Source: Flectonema sp. DT1601 (Eukaryota > Euglenozoa > Diplonemea > Diplonemida > Diplonemidae). From it: a DNA stretch of 64,000 nt. Positions 30,376 through 40,612 of the stretch are shown here, in pieces. Each line of letters begins with the position of its first letter. Positions within the stretch are counted from its first letter, which is position 1. A program made the translations under genes and the position numbers. The stretch covers positions 519,501 through 583,500 of the forward strand of contig OZ025785.1 in NCBI GenBank assembly GCA_964019425.1, written 5' to 3'. The notes below the pieces were generated by a model, which did not search any database, had not been told where the DNA came from, and saw only the letters and a program-made list of their open reading frames with translations.

Positions 30376-30559
30376 GAGATTTTCGCTATTGGGGGGTCCA
30401 ATAATTCCATTTTCGCTATTCAGTAAAAGAATTTTTTTTTTTTTCGCTGTTCACTGAATATGATATTTTTTTTTCGCTATTCACTGAAAGTGATAATTTT
30501 TTTTCTCCATTCAGTAACAAAAAAAAAAAAATTTTCGCTGTTCATGAAAAAAAAAAAAA

Positions 30560-31252
30560 ATTCAAAAAAAAAAAAAAAAAATTGACACTTTTTTTGCCAC
30601 CAAAATGACAAAATCGTCCGTCCTTGTCCGCAATGTGCCACTTAGTCCCAGGGTTTGCCACCTCCGCTGCGCGGCACCACGACTCTAAGAATTTGTACCC
30701 GTCGTGGGGATCCCCGTTGATCTCCCTATCCGCCTTCTGCAGCGCGCGATAGGCGGTGTCCACCCCCTTCTCCTTCATGTCTGCGATTAAACACGCCGCG
30801 GTGTATTTCTCCTAGAGACCTATGTTTAGTGTTGTGGCAAAAACTAATAGTAACCAACCAGAATACAATTATGAGGCAGGCAGGCATACCTACACTTTTC
30901 AGCAGCAAGGTATGAGACAGTATTCTTCATACCGTAGGAGCTGCTTTCTCCAGCAGCACACGTGCTGTCGTGCCGGAGAACCACACGCGTTATGTGGTAG
31001 CAACCTTCGTCTGTTGCTGTGGCACATACTTTCCACCCACATGCGTTTGTGCACGTGAATGTTCACCCTTTTCCCCACTACGTGGCTTGTCTTAAACCCC
31101 CTTCCCGAAGAACAACAAGCGAGGGTTACCCTCGCGCGAAGTGCATCAAAGGATTGAAAGGTTCCCTCAATACTAGGTCTTGTGTCAGCCAAAGCTGAGG
31201 CAGGCTGAGTTTCAGTGGCAGCAGGTTGAGTTTCAACTATGTTTCCGGGCAT
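30560..31252 (-). pseudogene. MULE transposase N-terminal remnant
   Basis: On the minus strand, an ORF from 31252 (MPGNIVETQPAATETQPASA) enters a MULE-type DNA-binding region (FDALRARVTLACCSSGRGFK). A one-base shift near 31050 separates it from the Cys/His part (C..ACGWKV...HDSTC), and a further block (30778 to ~30590) has AYRALQKADREINGD and NPGTKWHI. At least one frameshift and several stops separate the blocks, and the catalytic DDE domain is absent, so this is a dead transposase fragment. Confidence 0.6.
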
Positions 31253-32094
31253 CTTAGAGATTGAGAATAAGAGTTCGTAGTAAAAGAGTAAAAGCCTAGA
31301 GAGAAAGAAAAACGTTTATGATTAGGAACTTGTACGTTTTACCGAACGAAGCATCGTAGCCGACCAGTTTCCTTCGAGAATCCGCAGATGGTGCAGGGCT
31401 AAACCGAGATGAGGAAGATAACACCCGCACACGGATGTTGAGATAACGTTTGTATGATGTTCATCTGGCTTGACGAGATTAGCAAAGACAAGTACTCACG
31501 GAAAGGTTGGGTTGTTCGTCAGGTCCTGATAGTGTGCTCAGCCTCTGAAAAATTTACTGAGTGCATGCAAAGAACGGTATGTGTGCAGGGCTGGGTCACC
31601 TTACAGAGAACTGTTGTCCTCTTACACGTCATTCCAACCGAATTTCAAAGTCAAGACACCTGCGAGTTACAGACAGCCTGGTCGCAAGCGACACTCCTGT
31701 TTCTGACCGGGTTATCAGGGTATCTAACTCATGCAAGCATGAGAGCTTTTTTAAGGCTACTTTGAATTATCAAGAGCGCAGTACTGCCCGAAGGGTTCCC
31801 GCGTGTCAAGATGCATTTGCATGTACTGAGCAGAAGTTCCAGAAAGATTACTTTTATCATTTCCCAAGTCATCACATCTTTGACCGTTTGTGTTGGCTTT
31901 CAATCAATCCATTATCATAAATCCACAGATGAGTGTGCTGAATAGAAAGTAAAACGGCACAAAGCTTTTGTCCAAGTGACAAAAAAAATTGTTCAAGGTA
32001 CCAGCATGTTCCCAGCAAAGAAGAAAAAGAAAAAAAAAAAAAAAAAAAAAAAAAAGGAAAAAAAAAAGGGGGGAAAAAAAAATTTTTTTTTGGC

Positions 32095-32360
32095 AGTGGA
32101 AAAAGTTGTAACTTGTAGTGAACAGCGAAAAAAAATTTGTAACTTGTAGTGAACAGCGAAAAAAAAATTTCAACTTGTAGTGAATAGCGAAAAAAAATTT
32201 CAACTTCTAGCGAATAGCGAAAAAAAAATTGTAACTTGTAGTGAACAGCGAAAAAAAAAATTTTCTTTTACTGAACGGCGAAAAAAAATTATCACTTCTA
32301 GTGAACAGCGAAAAAAAAGTTACTGCTTTTAGTGAATAGCGAAAATGACATTATCAGGCA
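32095..32360. repeat. Subterminal 35-40-bp repeat array of the MULE
   Basis: Six to eight imperfect copies of a unit containing ACTTGTAGTGAACAGCGAAA and an A-run. The left end (30395-30560) has the same unit inverted. Confidence 0.85.
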
Positions 32361-32611
32361 CCCCAATAGCGAAAATCTCTTATTATTATTATTATTATTT
32401 TTTTTTAAAATGCAAATTAGCACGGAATCCTTACAGAGGAAGACTTGCATTTTTTTTTTTTTGAAAAATCGCAGGCAGGGGAACATATAATGGAAACACC
32501 AGTCAATATGAGAGCTTTGGCATTTCCCCTTGACACCATCGTTTTAAAACATACTTTACGAAAATGTACGTGAAAAAAACTGTACCTTTTTCTTGTTAGT
32601 CTAAGACGGTT

Positions 32612-33119
32612 GTTTTTCGCTATGGGGACGCCGTGATAATGTCATTTTCGCTATTCAATAGAAGTGATAACCTCTTTTTTTTTCTTTTTTTTTTTTTTCG
32701 CCGTTCAGTAAAGAGGAATTTTTAATGTTTTATTTCGCTTTTCACTAGAAGTAACTTTTTTCTCTTGGCAATTTTTCCTTTCGAAAAAAAAAAAAAAAAA
32801 AAAAAAAAAATTCATTTACTGAGCTACGGAAACTAAATTCTTGGACTCCCCCCAATCCTAGTCTTGCTAACTAAGATGCTTCAGTCACAACAGATGATTG
32901 ACTTACTTCTACACCATACTGATGATGAGAGAATAGAGGTAAGAGGTATATGGATTACTCTCGAAACCTAATAGTTACTTTAAAAGGCTAAGTTAAGCAT
33001 CACACCTAGTCACTGTATCTCAGAACTAATGTTAAATTATCGTTATGTTTTTTATGATACAAAACATTTGTATTTTACGTACAAAATCAAACAGTTATCC
33101 CCCCAATCGCGAAAATCTC
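32612..33119. mobile_element. Second, shorter MULE-related element
   Basis: The left end TTTTTCGCTATGGGG (~32613) continues with TGATAATGTCATTTTCGCTA, which matches the inverted right end of the 30376-32379 element. The right end CCCCAATCGCGAAAATCTC (33101-33119) is the same terminal repeat with one mismatch. About 0.5 kb. It includes a 31-codon ORF (32876-32971, MLQSQQMIDLLLHHTDDERI) with an apparent GTAAGA donor at 32939. The left outer boundary is diverged and no clear duplication is seen. Confidence 0.5.
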
Positions 33120-33466
33120 AAAAAACACAAAAGAAACTATCTGCGCGTTTCCTCTTTCTTTTTTTTTCTTTTCTATGTCATTTTTAGCATGGTCAAACGA
33201 CAATTCTTTTTTTTTTTTTTTTTTTCCCTCCCTTCTGACTGGGTCTACAACTGGCCTGTTTTTAATACCTGAAGTTGTTACTGTTTTTACATTGTCAAGG
33301 TTTCACCCCTTCTGACAGGGTCAACAATTGGTGTGAGAAAGGGGTGTGGAAAAAAAACGAAGAAAATTAAATAAAATTAAGATAAGGGTGAACGAAAAGG
33401 GAATGCAGTTTTTTTTTAAATTTTTTTTTAAAATAATAAATCTAACGTTCGATGCGAAAAATTTGC

Positions 33467-33497
<31 letters not shown>

Positions 33498-33921
33498 GTT
33501 TCTCAAACTTTTCCCGTATTCTAGAAATAATCAAAAAAAAGAAACGAAAGAAAAAAGAAACCCCCTTCTTGATGTTGACCCAAGGGTTCCGCCTGAGAAA
33601 AAAAAAACTGGCTTTTTGCTCATCACGGTGGTCCAATTTAGAATAGGAAAAAGAACAAAAACATTATAATTCTTTTTTTTTTTCCCCCCGATCTTCTTCC
33701 CATCTTTTCCCCCCTCTAATTTCCAATATTTTCTCATATCCCCTACAACGAAAAAAAATAAAATAAATAACAATAAATAAATAAAAAAAACGTCAGCAAA
33801 TCGGCTGCGAGTTAGTGACAAAAACTTTTTAGTTGTTAAGCAACATTGTTTAAACTTTTTATTTTTTAAAAAAAAAAAAAGAGAAACATATTTATTTTTA
33901 TACCAGGTCCTCTACGTCAGC
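33120..33921. other. Homopolymer-rich leader region of the iGluR-like gene
   Basis: A/T runs up to 28 bases. Two related segments (CCCTTCTGAC.GGGTC.ACAA, near 33230 and 33307) form an imperfect direct repeat, the second also shared with 29477-29535. A TTTTTATACCAG acceptor ends at 33906, 15 bases before the ATG, with an open frame between. Confidence 0.4.
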
Positions 33922-36879
33922 ATGTTGGTATATATCATAACTACAGCTGCAATGGCTATTGTAGACGTTGGAATATTATGGGGAGAGGCTGAGCAACCAG
34001 GGATGACAACTGCTGTTCGACAAGCTGTTGTTGATTTCAAGAATGCGGAAAGCCCGCCGTGGGATGTGAATTTACGTTTTGCCGATCCCTCAACAGGAGG
34101 AATACGTCAACAGGAGCTATTAAAATGGACATGTGAATCAATAACCTCAGGTAACGGTATTCATGGGTTTATAGGTCCTAGAGGAAGTACTGAAGCCTAT
34201 CACCACAGTTGGATTTGGGAAGAACATGGCATTCCGACCATATCACCGAGTGCTACGTCCCCATCTCTGGAAAATCAAAAATTCTTCTCCAGAACAGTTC
34301 CAAACGATGTTTATCAAGCTCGTTCACTTATATCAATTGCAACCAAGTTAGGATGGGATACTGCAGTTATTCTCTATGAAGACAGTACTTATGGAACTGA
34401 TTTGATGCTTCAGTTGCTCTCATCTGGAAGTTCTATGGGGATGTTATCTTTTCCTTTGTATGAAAACAAGACTTCAATGTCTCAGTTACTATACACATTA
34501 GAAGAATCAGTTTATCATCAGGTTGTTATTGTCGTAGCACAGGCTAGTTTGACAATTCAATTTTTAACATTAGCAGCGGAGAGACAGGTTTTTAATTCTG
34601 GTAGACTGTGGATAGCATCTGAGTCATTGGTATCAACCGACGCTAATTACAGTCAGTTACAACCACTAAAGGGACTTTTATCTGTTCAACCGATATCACT
34701 GTCTCCTTATGAAGGTCCTCTCTTTGACAGAACTTCATATGCAGCAATGTATTCGATGTTAATGGGACTCTACAACACATCACAAATCCTGGGAATTGCC
34801 TTAGATGGAAGTAACAGATACACGTCAGCTAATGGCTGTTGGAAAGTTTCAAGTTCTGGTCAGTACAGACTTGGTCAGACATTGATGGATTTAGTTCAAA
34901 ATTCAATCAAAGAAACTGAGGTTTTGGGATATGAAATAACGAATCTTCAGCAGAATCGAGATAGCAGTAAATGGTCGACGGTTGGGAATTGGTTGCCGAA
35001 CAGTGGAATCTCACTTGATCTGTTGCGAATTCAATGGCCGAGAGGAGTACGACCACTCCCTCAAGACATCCTAAGTGGTAGACAATTAAGTATAATATTC
35101 CCATGTAATGAAGAAGGTTTATCATTCGGAACAGAGTACGCAAACAGCGGTGGTGCCTACGGAAAAGGAGTCCTGTGGGACATCGTTGAAGAACTCCGTG
35201 TTCTCCTTGGATTTCAATACACCGTTAATATAAGCTGTTACAATTGTAATCATGAGAATTGTGTTTCAGGAAATACTTTACAGCAGATTGGTAAGGGTGA
35301 ATTTAATTTATTCGCAAGTGCTCTTGGAGTCATCCCAAGTAGAGAGGAATACTTGGATTTCCCGATCCCATGGACGGTTGATACAAAAAGACTTTTAATA
35401 AAAACACCAAAACTCGACACTGTCGGTATTTGGAGATTCTTATCTCCTATGCAACCGGAGGTTTACTTTGCTACTTTTGGTGTTGTTGTTGTCAGTGCTG
35501 TTGGTCTTTGGTTGACTGACTTTCATGTAGATCCTCTACTACCAAGAAACTTATACAGTTCTTTTGCAGAACAAGCGTATCTCGCATACACGACTCTCTT
35601 TGGAGTTCCTGTAGCGTTTCCTTATTCTCAATCAGGAAGAGTATTAATGGCTGGGTTGATTGTTTATTCTGTATTGTTCTTAGCAACCTACACTGCTGAG
35701 ATGACGACGTTTCTAACACAAAGAATTCCAGAATATCCCTTGGATGGGTTTACAGATTTCATTTCAGGAGATGTTGAGATTCGTCAACTAGGTGTTGAAA
35801 AAGATTCAGCGACTGATCACCTGCTTCAAAACTTAGGTTACTCTGGCTACAGCTATGTTGATATCTATACTGACGGTTACATTAAGGTTAAAAGTGGATC
35901 TCTCATTGCCTACCTAGACAGTACTTTATACAGCCCCTACAGCAAAGAGTTAACCAGTGAATGTTCTTTGCAGTTTAGAGGCCCAGAAATTCAGTCGTTG
36001 CAATTATTTAAAGCATTTGCGCTTCCTAAAAACAGTCCTTATACGACAACGATAAATGATGCGTTTACGACTCTGTTGGATACAAGGAAAATAAATGAAA
36101 TTAAGGATCGGTATGTTCTACCTTCATGTTCAACTGCGAGAGAGTCGCATAATCAGATGACTTTGGAGGCTATGTTGGGTCCGATTTATATTTTTGTTGC
36201 GGCGTTGTCGTTGGCACTCGTTCTAAGGTTTTATGTGACGGTCAGGAGAAGAGTTGTATCGTGTCGAGAATCTGTCTGTGAGATGCAAGATAAAATTGAA
36301 GCTCACTTACGAACTCTTTCCAGCGGTAGTTTGGAACAGATTGCCGATATTGTCGTCCCAAACGCAAATGCGCATTTCGGCTACGAACGACGAATCGAAG
36401 TCACAAGTCGAATTCTAAGCGACGTATTTGGTGGTCGGTCAGACCTACCAGCAGCTTCATGTGTTGAAGTAGCTCAGTCGATGAATCTAAAAGACATCGA
36501 TTCTATAAATGAGAAGTCAGAGTTTATTGAAAGAATTCAAAACTGGTTGTGTGAAAAAGAAGAAGATTTGGAAGAACAAAACAAAGTATTCGACATACCC
36601 GTGGTAACAATACCGAATAGGTCTCTCAGTTTGACTGGTAAATTCAGTAAAGGTGACAGCACGCATAGAACTCGTCAATCTCTTAATTCAACTCATCGAT
36701 CACTAAATACAACAAGAAGAAGATACTCAGCTGGAACACCTGGAAGGCACACTCCTAGAATAGGAACACCTGGAAGGCACACACCAAGAATAGGAACTCC
36801 GGGGCGACACACTCCAAGAATTGCAACCCCAAGGCTTTCACTCAATACCGTACAACATAATTGCCCTGATCAAGTTTAG
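33922..36879 (+). CDS. Ionotropic glutamate receptor-like ligand-gated channel
   Basis: 985 residues. A short hydrophobic start (MLVYIITTAAMAIV) is a likely signal peptide. The amino-terminal LIVBP/ANF-type domain spans ~14-350 (GILWGEAEQPGM, GIHGFIGPRGSTEAY, GIPTISPSATSP). The ligand-binding S1 half is ~395-505 and M1 ~513-532. The pore region leads to M3 at ~573-602 with LATYTAEMTTFLT, equivalent to the SYTANLAAFLT gate of animal receptors. S2 is ~605-735 and M4 ~750-772. The 210-residue cytoplasmic tail ends with three GTPGRHTPRI repeats. Topology is complete for a tetrameric ligand-gated channel; the ligand is unknown. An upstream exon is possible because the frame is open back to the acceptor at 33906. 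Confidence 0.9.
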   Translation: MLVYIITTAAMAIVDVGILWGEAEQPGMTTAVRQAVVDFKNAESPPWDVNLRFADPSTGGIRQQELLKWTCESITSGNGIHGFIGPRGSTEAYHHSWIWEEHGIPTISPSATSPSLENQKFFSRTVPNDVYQARSLISIATKLGWDTAVILYEDSTYGTDLMLQLLSSGSSMGMLSFPLYENKTSMSQLLYTLEESVYHQVVIVVAQASLTIQFLTLAAERQVFNSGRLWIASESLVSTDANYSQLQPLKGLLSVQPISLSPYEGPLFDRTSYAAMYSMLMGLYNTSQILGIALDGSNRYTSANGCWKVSSSGQYRLGQTLMDLVQNSIKETEVLGYEITNLQQNRDSSKWSTVGNWLPNSGISLDLLRIQWPRGVRPLPQDILSGRQLSIIFPCNEEGLSFGTEYANSGGAYGKGVLWDIVEELRVLLGFQYTVNISCYNCNHENCVSGNTLQQIGKGEFNLFASALGVIPSREEYLDFPIPWTVDTKRLLIKTPKLDTVGIWRFLSPMQPEVYFATFGVVVVSAVGLWLTDFHVDPLLPRNLYSSFAEQAYLAYTTLFGVPVAFPYSQSGRVLMAGLIVYSVLFLATYTAEMTTFLTQRIPEYPLDGFTDFISGDVEIRQLGVEKDSATDHLLQNLGYSGYSYVDIYTDGYIKVKSGSLIAYLDSTLYSPYSKELTSECSLQFRGPEIQSLQLFKAFALPKNSPYTTTINDAFTTLLDTRKINEIKDRYVLPSCSTARESHNQMTLEAMLGPIYIFVAALSLALVLRFYVTVRRRVVSCRESVCEMQDKIEAHLRTLSSGSLEQIADIVVPNANAHFGYERRIEVTSRILSDVFGGRSDLPAASCVEVAQSMNLKDIDSINEKSEFIERIQNWLCEKEEDLEEQNKVFDIPVVTIPNRSLSLTGKFSKGDSTHRTRQSLNSTHRSLNTTRRRYSAGTPGRHTPRIGTPGRHTPRIGTPGRHTPRIATPRLSLNTVQHNCPDQV

Positions 36880-37597
36880 TAGTGGTATACTTGTTTTTTT
36901 TTTTTTTTTTTTGTTCTTCTCTTGGGGGGTTTTCTTCCCCCCAAAGGGCGCAAACTCTACAAAAAGATTAGTAAAAAAGTTTTGTTACGTTTTAGCTCCT
37001 CTGATATATGTTTAGTTATGATATGGTTGTGGTGCCCATATTAAATATGGACTCTTTTTTTTTTTTTTTTTTTTTTGTTCTTTGCACCGAACCACCGAAC
37101 CAACCCCAATGTTGTTAAGTCTAACAAAAGAGCATGCCACGATGTAAATTCACGTACGCAATAATGACAGGTTGGTCAGCCCAAAATAAGCAGCTGTATT
37201 ATGGTTTTTTTTTTTGGTTATTTTTTTTATTTATTTTGGAATCAAAATATATTTTTACTCGGTAACGGCTGGAGTAGTTATTTTGAATAGAAGAAGGGTT
37301 CTTACTTTGATCACCTTAGGTGGTCAGCAACCAAAACAACGAGTCGCATCTTGCATGTTTACTCTTGACAGAATTTCTCTGCATGATTTATTGGCTTATG
37401 GTGTTGCGAGGTTTTTTTTAAATTTATTTTTTTTTATTCTTATTTCTTTTTTTAAAAAACAGGAAAAACTTTATGAAATGAATGTTTGTGTGATTTCTTT
37501 TTTTTTATATAAAAAAAAGAGAAGGCTATTCAAATAATCATAACTCAATCAACTGTATTATTTCTTACCTAGTATTATTAATCACAAAAGGAAACAA
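36880..37597. other. Intergenic, T-rich
   Basis: Homopolymers and AT-rich DNA. An ORF at 37214-37537 is a reading of T-rich sequence and not credible. No gene is supported. Confidence 0.35.
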
Positions 37598-37786
37598 ATG
37601 CCTTCTTCGAACCCGCAAAGCTCATCAGCTTCACAGTCACCGAGAGGTTCCGAGACATCAGACTCATGTAACGATTGGATGATGGCAGAAGAGAGAGGAG
37701 GACCAGTCAGACAATCAGAAGAAGAAATTAAAGATCTTTACAAAAAGATTAAAGCCAATCATATTCATCTCCTCAATGAGACATAA
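37598..37786 (+). CDS. Small acidic hypothetical protein
   Basis: 62 residues: a Ser-rich start (MPSSNPQSSSASQSPRGSET), then a charged helix (SEEEIKDLYKKIKANHIHLL). Codon use and composition differ sharply from the homopolymer noise around it, which supports a real gene. There is no recognised family; a small helical adaptor is possible. Confidence 0.5.
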   Translation: MPSSNPQSSSASQSPRGSETSDSCNDWMMAEERGGPVRQSEEEIKDLYKKIKANHIHLLNET

Positions 37787-38430
37787 GATGAGCAGGGAGA
37801 GAGACATCAATTATTTTTATTTATGATGACTTCCTTTTCTTCACTATCCTTTTTTTTTTTTTTTTTTTTTTTTTCAAAAGGATAGTCGAAAGCATACCTA
37901 CCGTAGTCTTTACGGTTTTTTTTCTCTAAAAAAAAAAAAAAAAGCCATATTATTATTATTTATTTATTTATTTTTCTATCGACGAAATCGGAGAAGAAAC
38001 TATTCAGATTAAGAGCCTTTTATTTATTTATGTCAAATGGTTATCTGTTACTGTCTGCGATACAACGAAATATAAGGCTCGTCCGAATTGTTATCTTTTT
38101 AACTCTCTGGTTCCAACACAAAAAGTTTCCGAAATTACCAACTTTTGATGTTGTTGGTCGATGGATCGATCCTCACCCGGAGCAGTCGAAAATCCAAAAA
38201 TAAAGTGTGCATTGGTTTGATTTCGGGAGCTTTGCGTGTTGGAACTAACTAACGACTTTTTTGTAAAAAAAAAAAAAAAAACGTGTCAGCGGGTTACACT
38301 GCCTTTGCTAAATATCAAAAAAAAACATGCCTTGAGCACTATGGTTGCAATGCACGAAAAATATATTTTTTTTCCTCCTTAAAAAATTGAGTTCGTGATT
38401 TTTTCATTTTTTTCTTTTCACAGGTCGGCA
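37787..38430. other. Intergenic containing a palindromic element
   Basis: T/A runs, the inverted-repeat element at 38111-38244, and an acceptor TTTTCACAG (38415-38423) 7 bases before the next ATG. Sequence near 37990-38075 (CTGTCTGCGATACAA, GAAACTATTCAGATTA) recurs in part near 29795-29880 and 29950, suggesting another dispersed repeat. Confidence 0.4.
38111..38244. mobile_element. Small palindromic (MITE-like) element
   Basis: Left TTCCAACACAAAAAGTTTCC (38111 on) and the inverted right end TTCCAACACGCAAAGCTCCC (complement of 38225-38244) match over about 27 bp. The whole is 134 bp, with TAACT found near both flanks (38099 and 38246). It has the size and structure of a MITE, or of a structured RNA element. 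Confidence 0.55.
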
Positions 38431-40612
38431 ATGAAAACCTTGTCAATACTACTTCTACTGCTGACCCATTCAGTGCTAAGCAAAGATATCCTCGTACTCG
38501 TTGATGTCAGTTGGTACACAGGAATTTTAGAAACGTGGTTGAACTTACAATGGATCAATCCCGATGGCTTCAGTAAAGACAGATTGATGTTCATTCAGAT
38601 AGGGTATTTCCAATCGACGGTGACAAGTCTCCCAAACAGATCCTGGGTCAACTTCAATAGTGACATAGTTCTACAGGTTCACCTTTCAGAAAAGGATGTA
38701 CCAGTAAAGTCAACAGTAGTATTTAATCAAATTTCGAAAAACAGGACTCTCCTACCCGACAATATTTTAGTATTATCGAGCAGTCTGTTGTCAATCGACA
38801 AATTCCCTGAAATAATTCCGATGGATTCGTTTTTTGTAGTTCAAAAAAATTCTTTATTCAACCAAACTGCTCAAAAAATTGGTCCAGCGAGAACTCTATT
38901 CAGCCTACCATCTCCAACACTGTTTGACACAAGAGATGTGTCTATTTCAGATTGTAGCCACCCATTAGCCAGACCCTATTGCCTTAATGGTACAATATCT
39001 CATTGTGTTACTTCTACCATTGATAATTGTATTGGAGTTAACTGTGCTCTAAGCAATGGTGAGTGTATTAATAACCTTCCTCCTTGTTGGTATCCAACTG
39101 CGGAATCGTGTCTATCGCAGTCTGAAAAATGTCTTTGGAATAGAGATGATTCGCGTTGTGAAATCTTACAAACACCTAAACCTACCTTACCTCGCGTAGC
39201 CACTTGGTCGTATGATTTAGTGAAGAGAGATGTTGAATGTCGTAGTGAAGATGAGAACATCGCCAAAAACAGAGTTAATCTTTACGCATGTGCTGATGCT
39301 TGCTCTAATACTCCTGGCTGTGTTTTTTTTATTTTCGGAAAACAAGGAGCATCTGGAACAAAAACAGGCAATTGCTTTTGGGAAAAAACCGCTACTCGAT
39401 ACTGCACAGAAGGCTTCGCTGTCGACAGCTACGATTTTTATGAATTGGATTTCAACATAAGGGAAGAACTCATTCAAACAAGCATAACCTCAGTCGTTAT
39501 GGTTATTGTTTGCGCTGTCGTATGTGTTATTGCATATTATATTCAAGGGTATTTTCGAGTGTTTCCATTGCGAAACTACATTGACGGCCTTCACGTATCA
39601 CTGATAAATTTCAGACTGTCGGGAGAATACGTTCTTGAAGGCAGATCTGGAAACCGCCTTATTGGAACATACAAGGGAGTAGATTATGTCTTCAAGCAAG
39701 CCAATGAACAAGACGCCGAAAGAAAGGAATTGTTTAATGAAATGGAAATGCTTCAAAGATTTAAAAATGAGAGTGTAGTTGAATTCTACGGATGGATGAG
39801 GCACTCAGGTCCTGTGTGGACGATGTTAACCGTGAACTATGGTCCTACTCTACACGAGTACCTAACTCTAAGCCCAAACCGTTCAGAAGAGATTAAAGAA
39901 CAAGTAATTTGTGAGCTTCTTTCCATTGCAACTTTTGTTCATGAGACTCTCCATCAGCAGTGCATGGCTCATATGAATTTAACTTCTGAATCAGTCATAG
40001 TCGGATCTGATAGAACCGAACGAATAAAACTTCGTCTCGGTGGATTTCAATGCTGTACTAAAACTCTCCTTCATCCGAGAAGGACTCGAGCAGACAACAT
40101 TCGCAGGAAGAATTTAAATATAAAATGGTGTTGTTTAGACACCCTTAACGAAGGACCAAGTGTTCCTGGCAATACGTATAATGATATTTGGTCATTTGGT
40201 TGTTTATTGTGTGAAGTTTGGACAGGAAAGGCTCCATTCCGACATGTGTCGGTAGATGACGGGGGAGAGTTTCAAGACATTCACTCGAAACTAACAAATA
40301 TAGTATGTTATTGTTTTTTTATGTTTCTGCAAAGAGGGATGGCGACTATGAGCCGACAGGAAGTCCTTCCTCCTTGACATTAAAAGATCAAAGCCATTCA
40401 CAAATAACAAAAAACAGCTATCCCAAGACAAACGTGACCCTGCACAGATGACAAATAATGAACTGAGTGAAGCCCTAAACAGTGCTGTCTTTGTTGCGAT
40501 CAATAGATGTTGGAATGAGAAAGATCATACGATGCAGGGGATCCGATACGATATCATTAGGCACCTTAATAGACCGCAGGCAGCTGTGAGCAGGTTCGTT
40601 CCTGTATTTTAA
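38431..40612 (+). CDS. Single-pass receptor with PAN/apple-like ectodomain and intracellular pseudokinase
   Basis: The signal peptide MKTLSILLLLLTHSVLS begins at ATG 38431. The ectodomain has a Cys-rich block (~172-250) and a PAN/apple-like region (CADACSNTPGCVFFIF, ~285-340). The membrane span is ~345-370. The kinase-like domain starts ~390: Lys of VFK at ~422, then CMAHMNLTSES where HRDLKPEN should be (HMN at 514-516) and LGGF where DFG is expected, with NDIWSFGCLLCEVWTGKAPF preserved. Both catalytic Asp residues are missing, so it is a pseudokinase. A GTATGT donor at 40303 and an ACAG acceptor at 40447 restore the last kinase helices (AINRCWNEKDHTMQGIRYDI) and end at 40612; without splicing the frame stops at 40377. 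An alternative acceptor is at 40363. Confidence 0.75.
40303..40447 (+). other. Probable intron near the 3' end of the pseudokinase gene
   Basis: 145 nt, GTATGT...GCACAG, phase 0. It joins ...HSKLTNI to MTNNELSEALNS and the conserved CW motif of kinase subdomain XI. The spacing from KAPF to NRCW (about 41 residues) is typical only after splicing. Confidence 0.6.

Larger units (their letters stand above)
30376..32379 (-). mobile_element. Degenerate Mutator-like (MULE) DNA transposon
   Basis: Ends are a perfect 19-bp inverted repeat (GAGATTTTCGCTATTGGGG at 30376; its complement ends at 32379), inserted in a TTA microsatellite. TTATTATTA on both sides is compatible with the 9-bp duplication usual for MULEs. 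Long subterminal arrays of TTTTCGCTATTCA.T.A-type repeats face each other (30390-30560 and 32100-32360). The minus strand encodes MULE pieces: TFQSFDALRARVT (~31160), a zinc-binding stretch ACGWKVCATATDEGCYHITR then VVLRHDSTC (~31040-30960), and ANPGTKWHIADKDGRFCHF (~30655-30600), which matches the conserved NPG...D..GRF..F segment. The frame changes at ~31050 and stops intervene; the DDE core is not present. Non-autonomous now. Confidence 0.7.

Noticed and set aside
31454-31920. Two overlapping + strand frames inside the MULE
   Set aside because: No similarity to transposase or host families that I recognise, and both are interrupted. The recognisable transposase remnants lie on the minus strand.
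32876-33906. Upstream first exon of the iGluR-like gene at 32876-32938
   Set aside because: The phase fits, but the intron would be ~970 nt, far longer than others here, and the exon lies within MULE-related ends; the encoded peptide is not a signal sequence.
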